Part shown: positions 34,023-42,254 of the stretch, in pieces
Position numbering within the stretch: position 1 is the stretch's first letter
How the letters are laid out: every line of letters starts with the position of its first letter
Assembly (NCBI RefSeq): GCF_001277995.1
Contig: NZ_CP009220.1
Coordinates: 1,426,001 to 1,490,000, forward strand
DNA from: Corynebacterium deserti GIMN1.010
GTDB lineage: Bacteria > Actinomycetota > Actinomycetes > Mycobacteriales > Mycobacteriaceae
DNA length: 64,000 bases
Direction of reading: 5' to 3'
Program-made: the position numbers and the translations under genes
The notes under the pieces: model-generated
The model's database searches: none
Told to the model about the DNA's origin: nothing
What the model saw: the letters and a program-made list of their open reading frames with translations, nothing else

Positions 34023-34823
34023 TTAAGCTTCCCTCGTTTCAACCAACTGCGCAATATCATCTGCGGTGACCTCATAAAGGGCATCGAGAAACGCCACGGC
34101 GAAGCTGCCCGGAGATGATGCCTTCGTGGCCGCCACTTGTCCTGCTGCACCGACATGCGCGTGCGCGGCCAACACTTCATCATGGCGATCAAGGTCCTTC
34201 GTCGCACCAAGATACGCAGCCGTCAACGCGCCCAACGAGCAGCCCGTGCCGATGACCTGCTGCAACATGGGATGCCCGGAGCGCAGCCACGTTACCCGGC
34301 CAGCAGAAACAATAAGGTCTTCAGCTCCCGATACTGCGACGACGGCACCCGTGCGCTTAGCCAACAGCGATCCGGCCGTCAGCGCACCTTCAACGGAATC
34401 GGTAGCATCGACACCGCGGCCACCAGCGCCGAGTCCCGCAAGCGCCACGATTTCTGAGGCGTTTCCACGAATTGCGGCCGGGTGCTTATCGACGACCCCC
34501 TCCACAAACAGCGTCCTCTCCGCCAAACCACCTACAGCCACAGGATCAAGTACCCAAGGAGTTCCAGCTTTGTTGGCACCGTCGATAGCATTGCGCATGC
34601 CTTGGTATTGTTCCGCGGATGGAGTTCCTGCGTTGATGAGGACTCCGCTTGCTACCTGGGCAAAAGCTTCAGATTCGGCGGGAGTATCAACCATCGCGGG
34701 CGACGCGCCGGCTGCCAGCAACACGTTTGCAGTAAATTGCATTACGACGCTATTGGTCAGGCATTGCACCAGGGGAGTGTTCTGACGAACAAGGTTTAGA
34801 GCATCTAAATATGAGTCAGCCAC
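34023..34823 (-). CDS. thiM: Hydroxyethylthiazole kinase
   Basis: Phosphorylates the thiazole moiety of thiamine for salvage; its product joins HMP-PP in the ThiE reaction. The 266-residue ribokinase-like protein has the family motifs [26 protein letters not shown] near the N-terminus, [13 protein letters not shown] in the middle and [18 protein letters not shown] with the catalytic cysteine. The GTG start is 10 nt after a GGGA that belongs to the end of the TPP riboswitch, allowing ligand-dependent control of translation. Operon: thiM-thiED. Confidence 0.95.
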   Translation of the reverse strand: MADSYLDALNLVRQNTPLVQCLTNSVVMQFTANVLLAAGASPAMVDTPAESEAFAQVASGVLINAGTPSAEQYQGMRNAIDGANKAGTPWVLDPVAVGGLAERTLFVEGVVDKHPAAIRGNASEIVALAGLGAGGRGVDATDSVEGALTAGSLLAKRTGAVVAVSGAEDLIVSAGRVTWLRSGHPMLQQVIGTGCSLGALTAAYLGATKDLDRHDEVLAAHAHVGAAGQVAATKASSPGSFAVAFLDALYEVTADDIAQLVETREA

Positions 34824-34832
34824 GTTAAGGCC

Positions 34833-34929
34833 ATCCCTTCGCTAGTACGAGCTAGAGCAGGTTCAACGGGTGTTTTCTCAGCCACTTTGTAAGACTGTGT
34901 CAGTCTGTATCAGCAGCACCCCGTGCCTG
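34833..34929 (-). promoter_or_regulatory. TPP riboswitch (thi box) upstream of thiM
   Basis: Minus-strand RNA with the conserved thi-box elements: ACGGGGTGC at the 5' side, CTGAGA in the central part, then ACCCGTTGAACCTG and the closing GCGAAGGGA next to the thiM start. The last segment overlaps the ribosome-binding site, consistent with sequestration when thiamine pyrophosphate is bound. Confidence 0.92.
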
Positions 34930-34984
34930 TTAGCAACCCTATCAAAGAGCTTTTTCCTTGTGTGACGCGGTACGCTATTGCCTC

Positions 34985-35016
34985 CCCATCTCTAGTCTTG
35001 CCCATCTCTAGTCTTG
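34985..35016. repeat. 16-bp perfect tandem duplication
   Basis: CCCATCTCTAGTCTTG twice in a row. The second copy contains the stop codon of the pseudogene on the minus strand. Confidence 0.9.
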
Positions 35017-35958
35017 TCGCTTGTTTTGTTGGTGTGCCCGGTTCTTGATGCGCTCAAAACGAGCGTCCACCCATGAACGCAACACTTGACCCCACGTCCC
35101 CCGCGGCATGACCACCGACAGTGGACCATCCGGCTTGGTCACAGCGGCCACCCCCCATCGGGCCAATCCACCGAACTTCACTTGCTACATTCATCTCAGC
35201 TGAATACCGACCATCGGTTTTCATATTGTGATGCCGTTGGCACAATCACTGCAGATTCCACTCCACGGTCAGGCCACCGTCTGCCCACGGCACAATATGA
35301 TCCACCTGGCGCTGATACGCGGGCACTCGACACGCCGGGAATCGGCAATGTCCATCCCTGGCTCGCACCAGCAGGTCATTGATCCGGTGTCGGGCAGGGC
35401 CACTGGTCTTAATCCGGACATAGGTTGAGTCGTCTTTTAAGTCAAAGGTGAATAGTCAGTTTTAGCCTGTTCGCCGGTGTAGGTTGGATCAAGCTCCTTA
35501 ATCCAGGCGGTGATTTTCCGTACCAAGGTTGACGATTGCATCAGCACTTCATCACTAGTGGTGGGAGTGAGTTGTGCAGCAATGCGACGAGCGAGTTCTG
35601 ACCAGAATGCTTTATCGCCTTTGGCCACGGCCAGCATGTTCGCAGCATCTTCGCAGCAAGGTAGCGGATGGTGAGGAAAAAGTGCTATTCCTGGATGGCA
35701 CGCAGCCTAGGGAGGTGGGTCATCGCGGACATAGCGTGGATGCCAGTGGTGACTTCGTACCGGATGTAGCCGGTTATGTGCATGGTTTCGGTGATGAAGG
35801 AGTCAGCGTCCATGTCATCGGCGTTCATGGTCAATGAGAGCCAGAGCTGGTGGGTGTCCTTGATGAGCGTGGTGTGGTGGTGGGCATACGGGTCAGTACG
35901 GGTCAGTGGGATTGGTGTGGGTGAAAAAGACCCGGATGATTTCTGGTTGGGAGTTCAT
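35008..35958 (-). pseudogene. DUF222/HNH endonuclease pseudogene
   Basis: A decayed gene of the actinobacterial DUF222 (13E12-like) HNH family. Translating piecewise restores a protein: start ATG 35958 (MNSQPEIIRV), then DPYAHHHTT, IHAMSAMTHLPRLRAIQ, LAVAKGDKAFWSELARR, FDLKDDSTYVRIK, ARDGHCRFPACR and the HNH core VDHIVPWADGG with RHHNMKTDGRYSAEM. Lesions visible: a 10-bp tandem duplication (35888-35907) that shifts the frame, an in-frame TAG near 35691, shifts near 35640 and 35440, a TGA near the HNH cysteine (about 35248) and a frameshift in a G run near 35155. The intact end of the frame runs to TAG at 35008. It cannot encode the enzyme. Confidence 0.88.
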
Positions 35959-36115
35959 AATGTTTCCCCCGTGGAACGAACATTATCTATTGAGCTACTT
36001 CCCATTATGGCTGGAGAGTGGGACACCTTCAATAGTTTATTCAAACATTGATTTGCTTCTCAGAAGTGTTGTCACCTGCGCAGACGATCATAATTTACTC
36101 GAACAAGAAATCAAG
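35959..36115. other. Intergenic region beyond the pseudogene
   Basis: AT-rich, about 155 bp between the pseudogene start and the ndh terminator. Only the upstream region of the former HNH gene is expected here; no other element is clear. Confidence 0.4.
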
Positions 36116-36145
36116 AAACGGCGTGACCCGAAGGTCACGCCGTTT
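36116..36145 (-). terminator. Terminator of ndh
   Basis: AAACGGCGTGACC / GGTCACGCCGTTT, a perfect 13-bp stem with a CGAA loop, about 20 bp after the ndh stop on the minus strand. Confidence 0.9.
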
Positions 36146-36164
36146 AATGCAAGTTAGGGAAGAG

Positions 36165-37571
36165 TTACTTCTTTTCACCGAAGCGGCTGTTGTCACGCAG
36201 CTCGATTGGAAGATCCTTAGCGATAGCCTCCAGCTCGTGAGCATACTTGGACATCGCGGTGCGAGCGTGAAGCTGCTGGCGGGTGGTTGCCAGGTTCCAA
36301 CGCTTGCGGGATAGTGCGTTCAGGCCCCAGCTGATTGCGGAGACGAATCGGTTGCGGAAGCCGACGAGGAACATGATGTGGACTGCAAGCCACAGAACCC
36401 AGCCAATGAAACCGGTAACCTCAACCTTGCCCATCTTCACTACGGCGGAGAAGCGGGAAACGGTAGCCATGGAGCCCTTATCGAAGTAATCGAAAGCTTC
36501 GCGCTCGGTGTCGGAACGACCCTCAACCTCTGCAGCGATCTGCTCTGCAACGTACTCACCGCTCTGGATTGCGACCTGTGCAACACCAGGGAGGTTGTTG
36601 TAGTTCATCATGTCGCCGACAACGAAGACGTTCTTCTCAGAACCGACGGAGAGGTCGTCGTTGACCATGACGCGGCCTGCGCGGTCAGTCTCAACACCAG
36701 TCTGCTCTGCAATGAGCTTGCCCAGTGGGGAAGCAGCAACGCCTGCGGACCAGATCTTGCAGAAGGATTCGATGGTCTGCTCTTCGCCGTCCTTGGTCTT
36801 GTAGGTGACGGAGTTTTCGTCAACATTGGTAACCATTGCGTTCAGGCGAACGTTGACGCCGATCTTCTCCAGGGTGCGCTGTGCGTTACGGCCCAGGCGC
36901 TTGCCGAATGGAGGAAGAACCTGTGGTGCACCATCAAGGAGGATAATCTTTGCGGAGTTGGTGTTGAAGTTCTTGTACTCACCAGCAAGGGTGCGGTGTG
37001 CCATTTCAGCCAACTGGCCAGCGAGTTCAACACCGGTTGGGCCTGCACCAACAACAACGAAGGTGAGCAGACGCTCACGCTCTGCAGGATCCTCGCAGAT
37101 CTCAGCGCGCTCGAAAGCGCCAACGATGCGTGCGCGGAGCTCGAGAGCATCGTCGAGGGACTTCATACCTGGAGCGAACTCAGCGAAGTGGTCGTTGCCA
37201 AAGTAGGACTGACCTGCACCAGCGCCAACAACCAGGGAATCGTACTCGAAAACGCGGGTGTAATCGCCCAGGGAAGCGGTAACGGTCTTGGCCTCAACGT
37301 TGATGTCGGTTACTTCACCCTTGACAACGTTGACGTTTTCCTGAGAGCTCAGGATCTGTCGGGTGGAAGGTGCGATTTCACCGGAGGACAGGATACCGGT
37401 TGCCACTTGGTAGAGCAGTGGCTGGAAGAGGTGGTGGTTAGTGCGGTCAATCAGAGTGACATCGACGTCTGCCTTGGCCAGGTTCTTGGCAGCGAAAAGG
37501 CCACCAAAACCGGAACCGATGACGACGACGTGGTGGCGGCCGCCTTCGGGGCGGGTTGGGTTAACTGACAT
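36165..37571 (-). CDS. ndh: NADH dehydrogenase type II
   Basis: Single-subunit, non-proton-pumping NADH:menaquinone oxidoreductase of the respiratory chain; the enzyme type that replaces complex I in corynebacteria. The frame is open further upstream, but the ATG at 37571 begins right before the FAD-binding motif VIGSGFGGLFAAKNL, giving 468 residues, the normal size. A second dinucleotide fold has VVVGAGPTGVELAGQLAE (about 170-187) for NADH. The amphipathic C-terminal region with a hydrophobic helix (GFIGWVLWLAVHIMFLVGF) anchors it to the membrane. It is divergent from the cyclopropane-synthase-like gene. Confidence 0.95.
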   Translation of the reverse strand: MSVNPTRPEGGRHHVVVIGSGFGGLFAAKNLAKADVDVTLIDRTNHHLFQPLLYQVATGILSSGEIAPSTRQILSSQENVNVVKGEVTDINVEAKTVTASLGDYTRVFEYDSLVVGAGAGQSYFGNDHFAEFAPGMKSLDDALELRARIVGAFERAEICEDPAERERLLTFVVVGAGPTGVELAGQLAEMAHRTLAGEYKNFNTNSAKIILLDGAPQVLPPFGKRLGRNAQRTLEKIGVNVRLNAMVTNVDENSVTYKTKDGEEQTIESFCKIWSAGVAASPLGKLIAEQTGVETDRAGRVMVNDDLSVGSEKNVFVVGDMMNYNNLPGVAQVAIQSGEYVAEQIAAEVEGRSDTEREAFDYFDKGSMATVSRFSAVVKMGKVEVTGFIGWVLWLAVHIMFLVGFRNRFVSAISWGLNALSRKRWNLATTRQQLHARTAMSKYAHELEAIAKDLPIELRDNSRFGEKK

Positions 37572-37948
37572 GTTTGTCAAAGTCTCCTGATCGTGGATCG
37601 AAAAGCTTAAGCGAACTTCTGAAAAGATTCTTACAGTGTTGTCGGGCACTGTCGTGTTCGCGACGCGTACCTCTAAGACAATAGTCCTTCCCACGTAAAC
37701 AAACAGGATCGGGTCTTGTTTTTCTGTCTGTTCGGAGAGGAAACTGTGGTATTAGCGCCACTTTGATTAAGTATGCACCTTGATATGGCATATGTCACGT
37801 CAATTCACCGAACTTTTTTTAATTTGTCCGGTCAAATGCTTTTCGACGTGCCTGCGCGGTTTCGCAGACTCACGCAAGTACACTGCCTTTTAGACTTAAA
37901 CGCGCCAGAATTTTCTTGGCTCAAATCCCCTGGAGGTGCACAAAACGC

Positions 37949-39265
37949 ATGGCAGAGGCACGTTTGCGCCATCTTGACCCCATTGACGTGGAGGAGTGGC
38001 CTGGAGTGGCTACTGTGCCAAACCTTGCCTTTGCAGGTGTGCGTGCACGTCAGGCGGAAGCGCGCTTTGCCAAGGCGTGTAGCAACGCGGGATTACATCT
38101 GGTCGGAAGTGAACCAGATCTCATTGTTGAGCATGAAGAATTGTTTTCACGTCTGGCTGCATCTGGGTGGTTGGGGCTTGCTGAAAGCTACATGGCGGGC
38201 GAGTGGCGGGCGGAAAAGCTTTCCGACGTCCTCACGGCGTTATTGGGGGCTGGATACAAGCCGCGAGGAAAACTCTCTGGTTCTTTCAGCTTGCCGGGGC
38301 AAGAAGTTGATGCCGGTGGCGCCTTGCCAAATGAACTGATTCGGTTGAGTTCAGGCGATGGCATGAGCGCATTTGGTGGAATTTTTGCCTCGGGTGTACC
38401 CACGACGGTACGAACGGCTGTTAAGAGCCATGTGCCGGGAGCGGGGCGTAATCGTGAACCTGCGTCTCACTTTGTGGACATCACGACGTTGTCTGAGCCC
38501 GTTGCAGTAGAGCGCGAAGATTTGGGCGAAGCACAGCGCCGTGCCGCGTCCATGTTGTTGGATAACGCGAAAGTGCGTTCAGGTACCCACATGCTGGAGT
38601 TTCCGAGCTCCGGAGGGGCGCTCGCGATTTTGGCGGCGCGCCGCCAGAGCACTGTTGATTCCATTACAGCTGATCCCGCCCATGTGCCTAGCCTGCGCGA
38701 GACACTCATTCTCGCTGGTGTCGAGGATGACGTGCACGTCAACGTTATTCCGCAAGCGATTCCACACCAGCGTGATTGGTCGGGCTCGTATGACTCGATC
38801 GTGTCGATGGAAAAGCTTGAGGTCGTGGGCAAGAGCGGATCAAAGCGCTATATCAAGACACTTGATCGCTTGTTGGTCACCGGTGGGCATGCTGCATTGC
38901 AGTCGCTTGTTGCCACTGATCACTTAGGTCAGATTGGCCTTGAGGCGCTGTCCATGCTCAAGGCTTATATTTGGCCTGCGCTGCATTATCCCACTGTGGA
39001 CGAGGTGCATCAGTTGGCCGATCGCGATTCATCGTTGCGAGTGGTGAAGGAAACTCACTTTGCTGCGCATTACCTTAAAAGCGTCGAACTGCAACGTGGT
39101 GTGTTCGAAGGGCAGCTACGCGAAGCGGCGGCAGATGGCTTTGATGCCGTCTACCGCCGCATGTGGGTATATCACTACGCGCTCATCGAGGCACTGTTAC
39201 GTCTGGGGTGCCTTGACGCAGTGCAATTTACGTTGACGACAAGGAACCGACGGGGGCGTCGATAA
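37949..39265 (+). CDS. ufaA: Cyclopropane-fatty-acyl-phospholipid synthase-like protein
   Basis: SAM-dependent enzyme expected to modify unsaturated acyl chains of phospholipids (methylation or cyclopropanation). I start at ATG 37949, 10 nt after GGAGGTG, giving 438 residues. The N-terminal part (up to about 170) matches the lipid-binding region of Cfa-like proteins (SGWLGLAESYMAGEW); the SAM-binding domain (about 200-430) has the motif I position FPSSGGALAILAAR, the catalytic helper segment SIVSMEKLEVVG (instead of SIEMFEHVG) and the C-terminal YHYALIEALLRLGCLDAVQFTL. The altered motifs argue for a divergent relative. Symbol by recollection of the C. glutamicum name. Confidence 0.78.
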   Translation: MAEARLRHLDPIDVEEWPGVATVPNLAFAGVRARQAEARFAKACSNAGLHLVGSEPDLIVEHEELFSRLAASGWLGLAESYMAGEWRAEKLSDVLTALLGAGYKPRGKLSGSFSLPGQEVDAGGALPNELIRLSSGDGMSAFGGIFASGVPTTVRTAVKSHVPGAGRNREPASHFVDITTLSEPVAVEREDLGEAQRRAASMLLDNAKVRSGTHMLEFPSSGGALAILAARRQSTVDSITADPAHVPSLRETLILAGVEDDVHVNVIPQAIPHQRDWSGSYDSIVSMEKLEVVGKSGSKRYIKTLDRLLVTGGHAALQSLVATDHLGQIGLEALSMLKAYIWPALHYPTVDEVHQLADRDSSLRVVKETHFAAHYLKSVELQRGVFEGQLREAAADGFDAVYRRMWVYHYALIEALLRLGCLDAVQFTLTTRNRRGRR

Positions 39266-39291
39266 GCAAAAATCTTTTAGACCTCTCTGAG

Positions 39292-40659
39292 TTAGACTTC
39301 TCTGAGGTCGTGGTTTTTGTTTTCTTTCATGGTGAGCACGGCAACAAAGGTAATCGCGGTGACGATCATGAGGTAGTAGCCGACGTACGAGACGTCATAG
39401 GTTGCTACCAACCAGGTGGCGATAAACGGAGCAATCGCAGCGCCGAGGATCGAGGACACGTTGTAGGCAATGCCGGATCCGGTGTAACGAACGTTGGTGG
39501 GGAAGAGCTCCGGCAAAATTGCGGACATGGGGCCGAAGATGAGACCCATGATGGACATGCCAACGATCAGGAAGATCAATACCGTGCTCTTGGTGGCGGT
39601 TTCTGGGTTAAGCAGCGTGCTAAATGCCATACCGAAGATCAACAGCAAAATAGAAGCCAATGTCAGGGTGTTTTTGCGGCCCCAAACGTCAGCGAGCCAA
39701 CCGGAGATTGGCACCATCACGGCGAAGAAGACAATGGTCACCAGCTGCAGCTGCAAGAACTCGAAGTATGGGATGGACAAGCCGTGGCCGGTGCTGCGAT
39801 CGCCGATACCGTAGGACAAGATCCACGTGGTGACCAGGTAGAACAGGGTGTAGGTGGACAACATGATTAACGTTGCCTGGACAAGCGGACCGGGGGAAGT
39901 CTTAAACAGTTCCTTCAGGGGTGATTTAACCTTCTTGCCCTGATCAACGGCCTGCTTGAATACAGGGGTTTCTTCCAGGGAGAAGCGAACCCACAGGCCA
40001 ACGGCGATCATCAGCGCAGATGCAAGGAAAGGCAGACGCCAACCCCACGTCATGAAAGCGCCTTCTAGATCGCCATCTTCATGCCCCAAAGCCAGGACGA
40101 GGATGAGAATGAAGCCGTTAGCAAGGAAGAATCCGAATGGTGCGCCCAGCTGTGGCCACATGGCGGCGCGTGCACGGTGGGTGTTTTCGGCGTTTTCGCC
40201 TGCCAGCAGCGCTGCACCTGACCACTCACCGCCCAAGCCCAAGCCCTGGCAGAAACGCATAAGAGCAAGCAGTGCAGGAGCAATGATGCCCACCTGGTCA
40301 TAGGTTGGCAGTAGACCGATCAAAATGGTGGCGATACCCATGGTCAGCAACGAGCCGATGAGGGTGGCCTTGCGCCCCACTCGGTCACCAAAGTGGCCGA
40401 AGATGATGGAACCCAATGGGCGGGCGATGAATGCGAGTCCAAAGGTAGCAAACGACGCCAATAGGTTGACGGTTGGATCATCGTTGCTGGGGAAGAACAG
40501 CGCTGGGAAAACTACCACGGCCGCTGCGGCGTAGGCGTAGAAGTCATAGAACTCGATGGTGGTGCCAATAGTCGAGGCTGCGGCGACGCGACGCTTCGTC
40601 TTCTTGTCAATCACCAGTGTTGGTGCAGGATTACCTGCGGAGTGATCAGTTGTGGTCAC
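39292..40659 (-). CDS. MFS transporter, metabolite:H+ symporter (MHS) family
   Basis: Twelve-helix secondary transporter of 455 residues. The MHS-type signature is seen in STIGTTIEFYDFYAYAAAA (helix 1) and the MFS loop GHFGDRVGRKATL after helix 2, with MRFCQGLGLGGEWSGAALLAGEN in helix 4-5, as in KgtP, ShiA and ProP relatives. Substrates in this family include shikimate, 2-oxoglutarate, proline and betaine; the actual one is unknown. Two paired inverted repeats TCTCA-N5-TGAGA lie upstream, which would regulate the gene. Confidence 0.88.
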   Translation of the reverse strand: MTTTDHSAGNPAPTLVIDKKTKRRVAAASTIGTTIEFYDFYAYAAAAVVVFPALFFPSNDDPTVNLLASFATFGLAFIARPLGSIIFGHFGDRVGRKATLIGSLLTMGIATILIGLLPTYDQVGIIAPALLALMRFCQGLGLGGEWSGAALLAGENAENTHRARAAMWPQLGAPFGFFLANGFILILVLALGHEDGDLEGAFMTWGWRLPFLASALMIAVGLWVRFSLEETPVFKQAVDQGKKVKSPLKELFKTSPGPLVQATLIMLSTYTLFYLVTTWILSYGIGDRSTGHGLSIPYFEFLQLQLVTIVFFAVMVPISGWLADVWGRKNTLTLASILLLIFGMAFSTLLNPETATKSTVLIFLIVGMSIMGLIFGPMSAILPELFPTNVRYTGSGIAYNVSSILGAAIAPFIATWLVATYDVSYVGYYLMIVTAITFVAVLTMKENKNHDLREV

Positions 40660-40733
40660 AGTTTCGCCTCACACTTTTACTCGGTGGCCAATAAATACCT
40701 TAAGAATGTTTCCACAGGCATTTCCAACAGTCA

Positions 40734-40779
40734 ATCTCACTTAGTGAGATACTAGGAACATTGTTCTCAATTGGTGAGA
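40734..40779. promoter_or_regulatory. Two operator-like repeats upstream of the MHS gene
   Basis: ATCTCACTTAGTGAGAT (40734-40750) and TCTCAATTGGTGAGA (40765-40779) share TCTCA-N5-TGAGA. Their centres are 30 bp apart, close to three helical turns, so a dimer could bind each on the same side of the DNA. The regulator is not encoded nearby. Confidence 0.55.
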
Positions 40780-40794
40780 CATTCGGAGGTAATC

Positions 40795-40956
40795 ATGCAG
40801 ACTCGGGCAGTACCAAAGAGTTACCCAAAAACAGCAAAAACCGCCCACACGAGGCAGGCGGCTTTTAGATTTAATGTGTGCTATTTGGAGGGCTCCACAG
40901 GTGGCAGAGTAGACCAAGGAAAATTGATCCATTTGTCAGTCTCGCGCCACACATAA
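40795..40956 (+). CDS. Short ORF with a strong ribosome-binding site (uncertain)
   Basis: CGGAGG ends 5 nt before an ATG at 40795 and a frame of 53 codons follows. The peptide has no recognisable features and crosses the terminator and the end of the antisense phosphoribosyltransferase gene. I read this as the start of a gene that was lost, or a leader peptide; real translation of a useful product is doubtful. Confidence 0.25.
   Translation: MQTRAVPKSYPKTAKTAHTRQAAFRFNVCYLEGSTGGRVDQGKLIHLSVSRHT
40837..40866 (-). terminator. Terminator of the phosphoribosyltransferase gene
   Basis: On the minus strand GCCGCCTGCC pairs imperfectly with GTGGGCGG (GCCGCC core with GGGCGG), followed by TTTTTG. 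Confidence 0.65.
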
Positions 40957-41357
40957 TCAGGCTCAAAAACACTGCCTGGCTTGCGGTAGATCACCGCAGT
41001 GCGGGCTTCTACCACTTGATCACCCAAGAACTCACGGACAAGCTCCAAGGTCTTTCCGGTATCGGCTACATCATCCGCAATGAGCACGCGCATACCAGAC
41101 AGATCAACAGCCTTAGGAGTCGGAGGAAGCATCATGGGCTCTTCCAAATGTTCTCCGATATCGGTATAAAATTCCACGTTCATTACTGAGACATTTTTGA
41201 TGCCTAGTGCATATCCAAGAGCGCCACCGATAAGCAGGCCACCACGTGCAATGGAGAGCACGCAATCAGGCTTATAATCGTCGATGATCTCCTGGGCTAG
41301 CTCACGCATTGCTGTTCCGAACAGCTCATAGGTCAGAATCTCGCGTTCTTCTGTCAT
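40881..41357 (-). CDS. Purine-type phosphoribosyltransferase
   Basis: Type I PRTase of 158 residues, related to xanthine/hypoxanthine-guanine phosphoribosyltransferases of the gpt group. The PRPP loop is VLIADDVADTGKTLELV (about 91-107) with an IARGGLLIGGALGYALG segment containing the pyrophosphate-binding RGG. Base preference cannot be read safely; the C-terminal WINFPW is typical of the xanthine-like clade. TAGAAT on the minus strand 8 nt before the ATG marks a leaderless promoter. Confidence 0.85.
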   Translation of the reverse strand: MTEEREILTYELFGTAMRELAQEIIDDYKPDCVLSIARGGLLIGGALGYALGIKNVSVMNVEFYTDIGEHLEEPMMLPPTPKAVDLSGMRVLIADDVADTGKTLELVREFLGDQVVEARTAVIYRKPGSVFEPDYVWRETDKWINFPWSTLPPVEPSK

Positions 41358-41365
41358 GCTTTCTC

Positions 41366-41371
41366 ATTCTA
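41366..41371 (-). promoter_or_regulatory. -10 element of the phosphoribosyltransferase gene (leaderless)
   Basis: TAGAAT (minus) with 8 nt before the ATG at 41357. Confidence 0.55.
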
Positions 41372-41504
41372 GACAATCGGCAGTTAGGGTTTGGCAATCT
41401 GACCACTTCAGTTACGAAGTAAGTTAAGGAGAAACTTGATTTCTGCTGAACGCTCGGTAAAATCGTGGAAGCCCGATCAACGAGCTTAGGGTCCACTTCC
41501 AACT

Positions 41505-41616
41505 CGAAGGGGAGTAGTTCCATACAAGAGCACATGCTCTTGTTGGCGGTATGTTCGACATACTGGTGCTTGCACCCGGCATACCACCTGCGAATTGCAG
41601 GCGAACGAGACCTTCG
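41505..41616 (+). promoter_or_regulatory. Mn2+-sensing riboswitch (yybP-ykoY family) before mntP
   Basis: The leader contains the family's hallmark pieces: CGAAGG (41505-41510) running into GGGGAGTAG on the 5' side, a middle stem with GTTCGACATACTGG, and CGAGACCTTCG at the 3' side whose CCTTCG (41611-41616) closes the first stem. A short hairpin and T-rich stretch (about 41614-41640) follow and may be the expression platform, about 50 nt before the mntP start. Mn2+ binding should switch on the exporter. Confidence 0.87.
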
Positions 41617-41669
41617 GCGTACACCGCCGGGGTCTATTTTTATGCCCAGGCACGGCTCACAGGAGAACC

Positions 41670-42242
41670 ATGCCCTTTATTCAAATCATGCTGCTCTCAC
41701 TTGGCGTGGCAGCCGATGCTTTTGCCTGTTCCATCGTTCGTGGCACCGTCATCCGCGTTAACTTGCTCAAACGAGCGTTGGTGTTGGCCGGAACTTTTGG
41801 AGTGTTCCAGGCCGTGATGCCGCTGGCTGGTTGGGTCATAGGATATTTCTTCTCTGGCATCGGATTCATTGCTAGCATCGACCACTGGATTGCCTTTGCG
41901 CTTCTTGCAGCTGTCGGTGCAAAAATGCTGTGGGATGCGTTCCATCCTGAGGCCGAGGAAAGGATTGTGGACGACGGCCGCGTGCAAATTCGCCCCGCCA
42001 TCATCCTCGGAATTGCCACAAGCATCGACGCCCTTGCTGTCGGTGTCGGCTTGGCCTTTGTTGATGTCTCGATTCTAAAAGTCGCACTGTCCATGGGTGT
42101 CATTACCTTCATCATGTCGCTGCTTGGTGCGTGGATTGGCCACCATGGTGGCGGAAAGTTCGGCAAGTGGGCAACGGTCATCGGCGGCCTGGTGCTTATT
42201 GGAATCGGTACCAACATCGTTATTGAACACCTAATGGCATAG
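41670..42242 (+). CDS. mntP: MntP manganese efflux pump
   Basis: Exports Mn2+ to prevent toxicity. The start is ATG 41670 with CAGGAGAA just upstream (190 residues), since the longer frame would run into the riboswitch. The protein has six predicted helices and the repeated DUF204 signature: LSLGVAADAFACSI in helix 1 and GIATSIDALAVGVGLAF in helix 4, with the conserved aspartates that bind the metal. The Mn2+ riboswitch upstream fits the function. It is 12 bp from the next transporter gene. Confidence 0.95.
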   Translation: MPFIQIMLLSLGVAADAFACSIVRGTVIRVNLLKRALVLAGTFGVFQAVMPLAGWVIGYFFSGIGFIASIDHWIAFALLAAVGAKMLWDAFHPEAEERIVDDGRVQIRPAIILGIATSIDALAVGVGLAFVDVSILKVALSMGVITFIMSLLGAWIGHHGGGKFGKWATVIGGLVLIGIGTNIVIEHLMA

Positions 42243-42254
42243 TTTGGCGGCGCA

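Noticed and set aside
35574..36051. Plus-strand ORFs inside the HNH pseudogene region
   Set aside because: They are antisense to the decayed HNH gene, whose frame is recognisable when read piecewise.
36378..37568. 396-codon ORF antisense to ndh
   Set aside because: It mirrors the ndh reading frame, is cysteine-rich without a known domain and has no ribosome-binding site; such long antisense frames arise from codon bias.
39280..39309. GACCTC/GAGGTC hairpin near the end of the MHS transporter gene
   Set aside because: The loop is 18 nt and part of the stem codes for the protein end; too weak to call a terminator.
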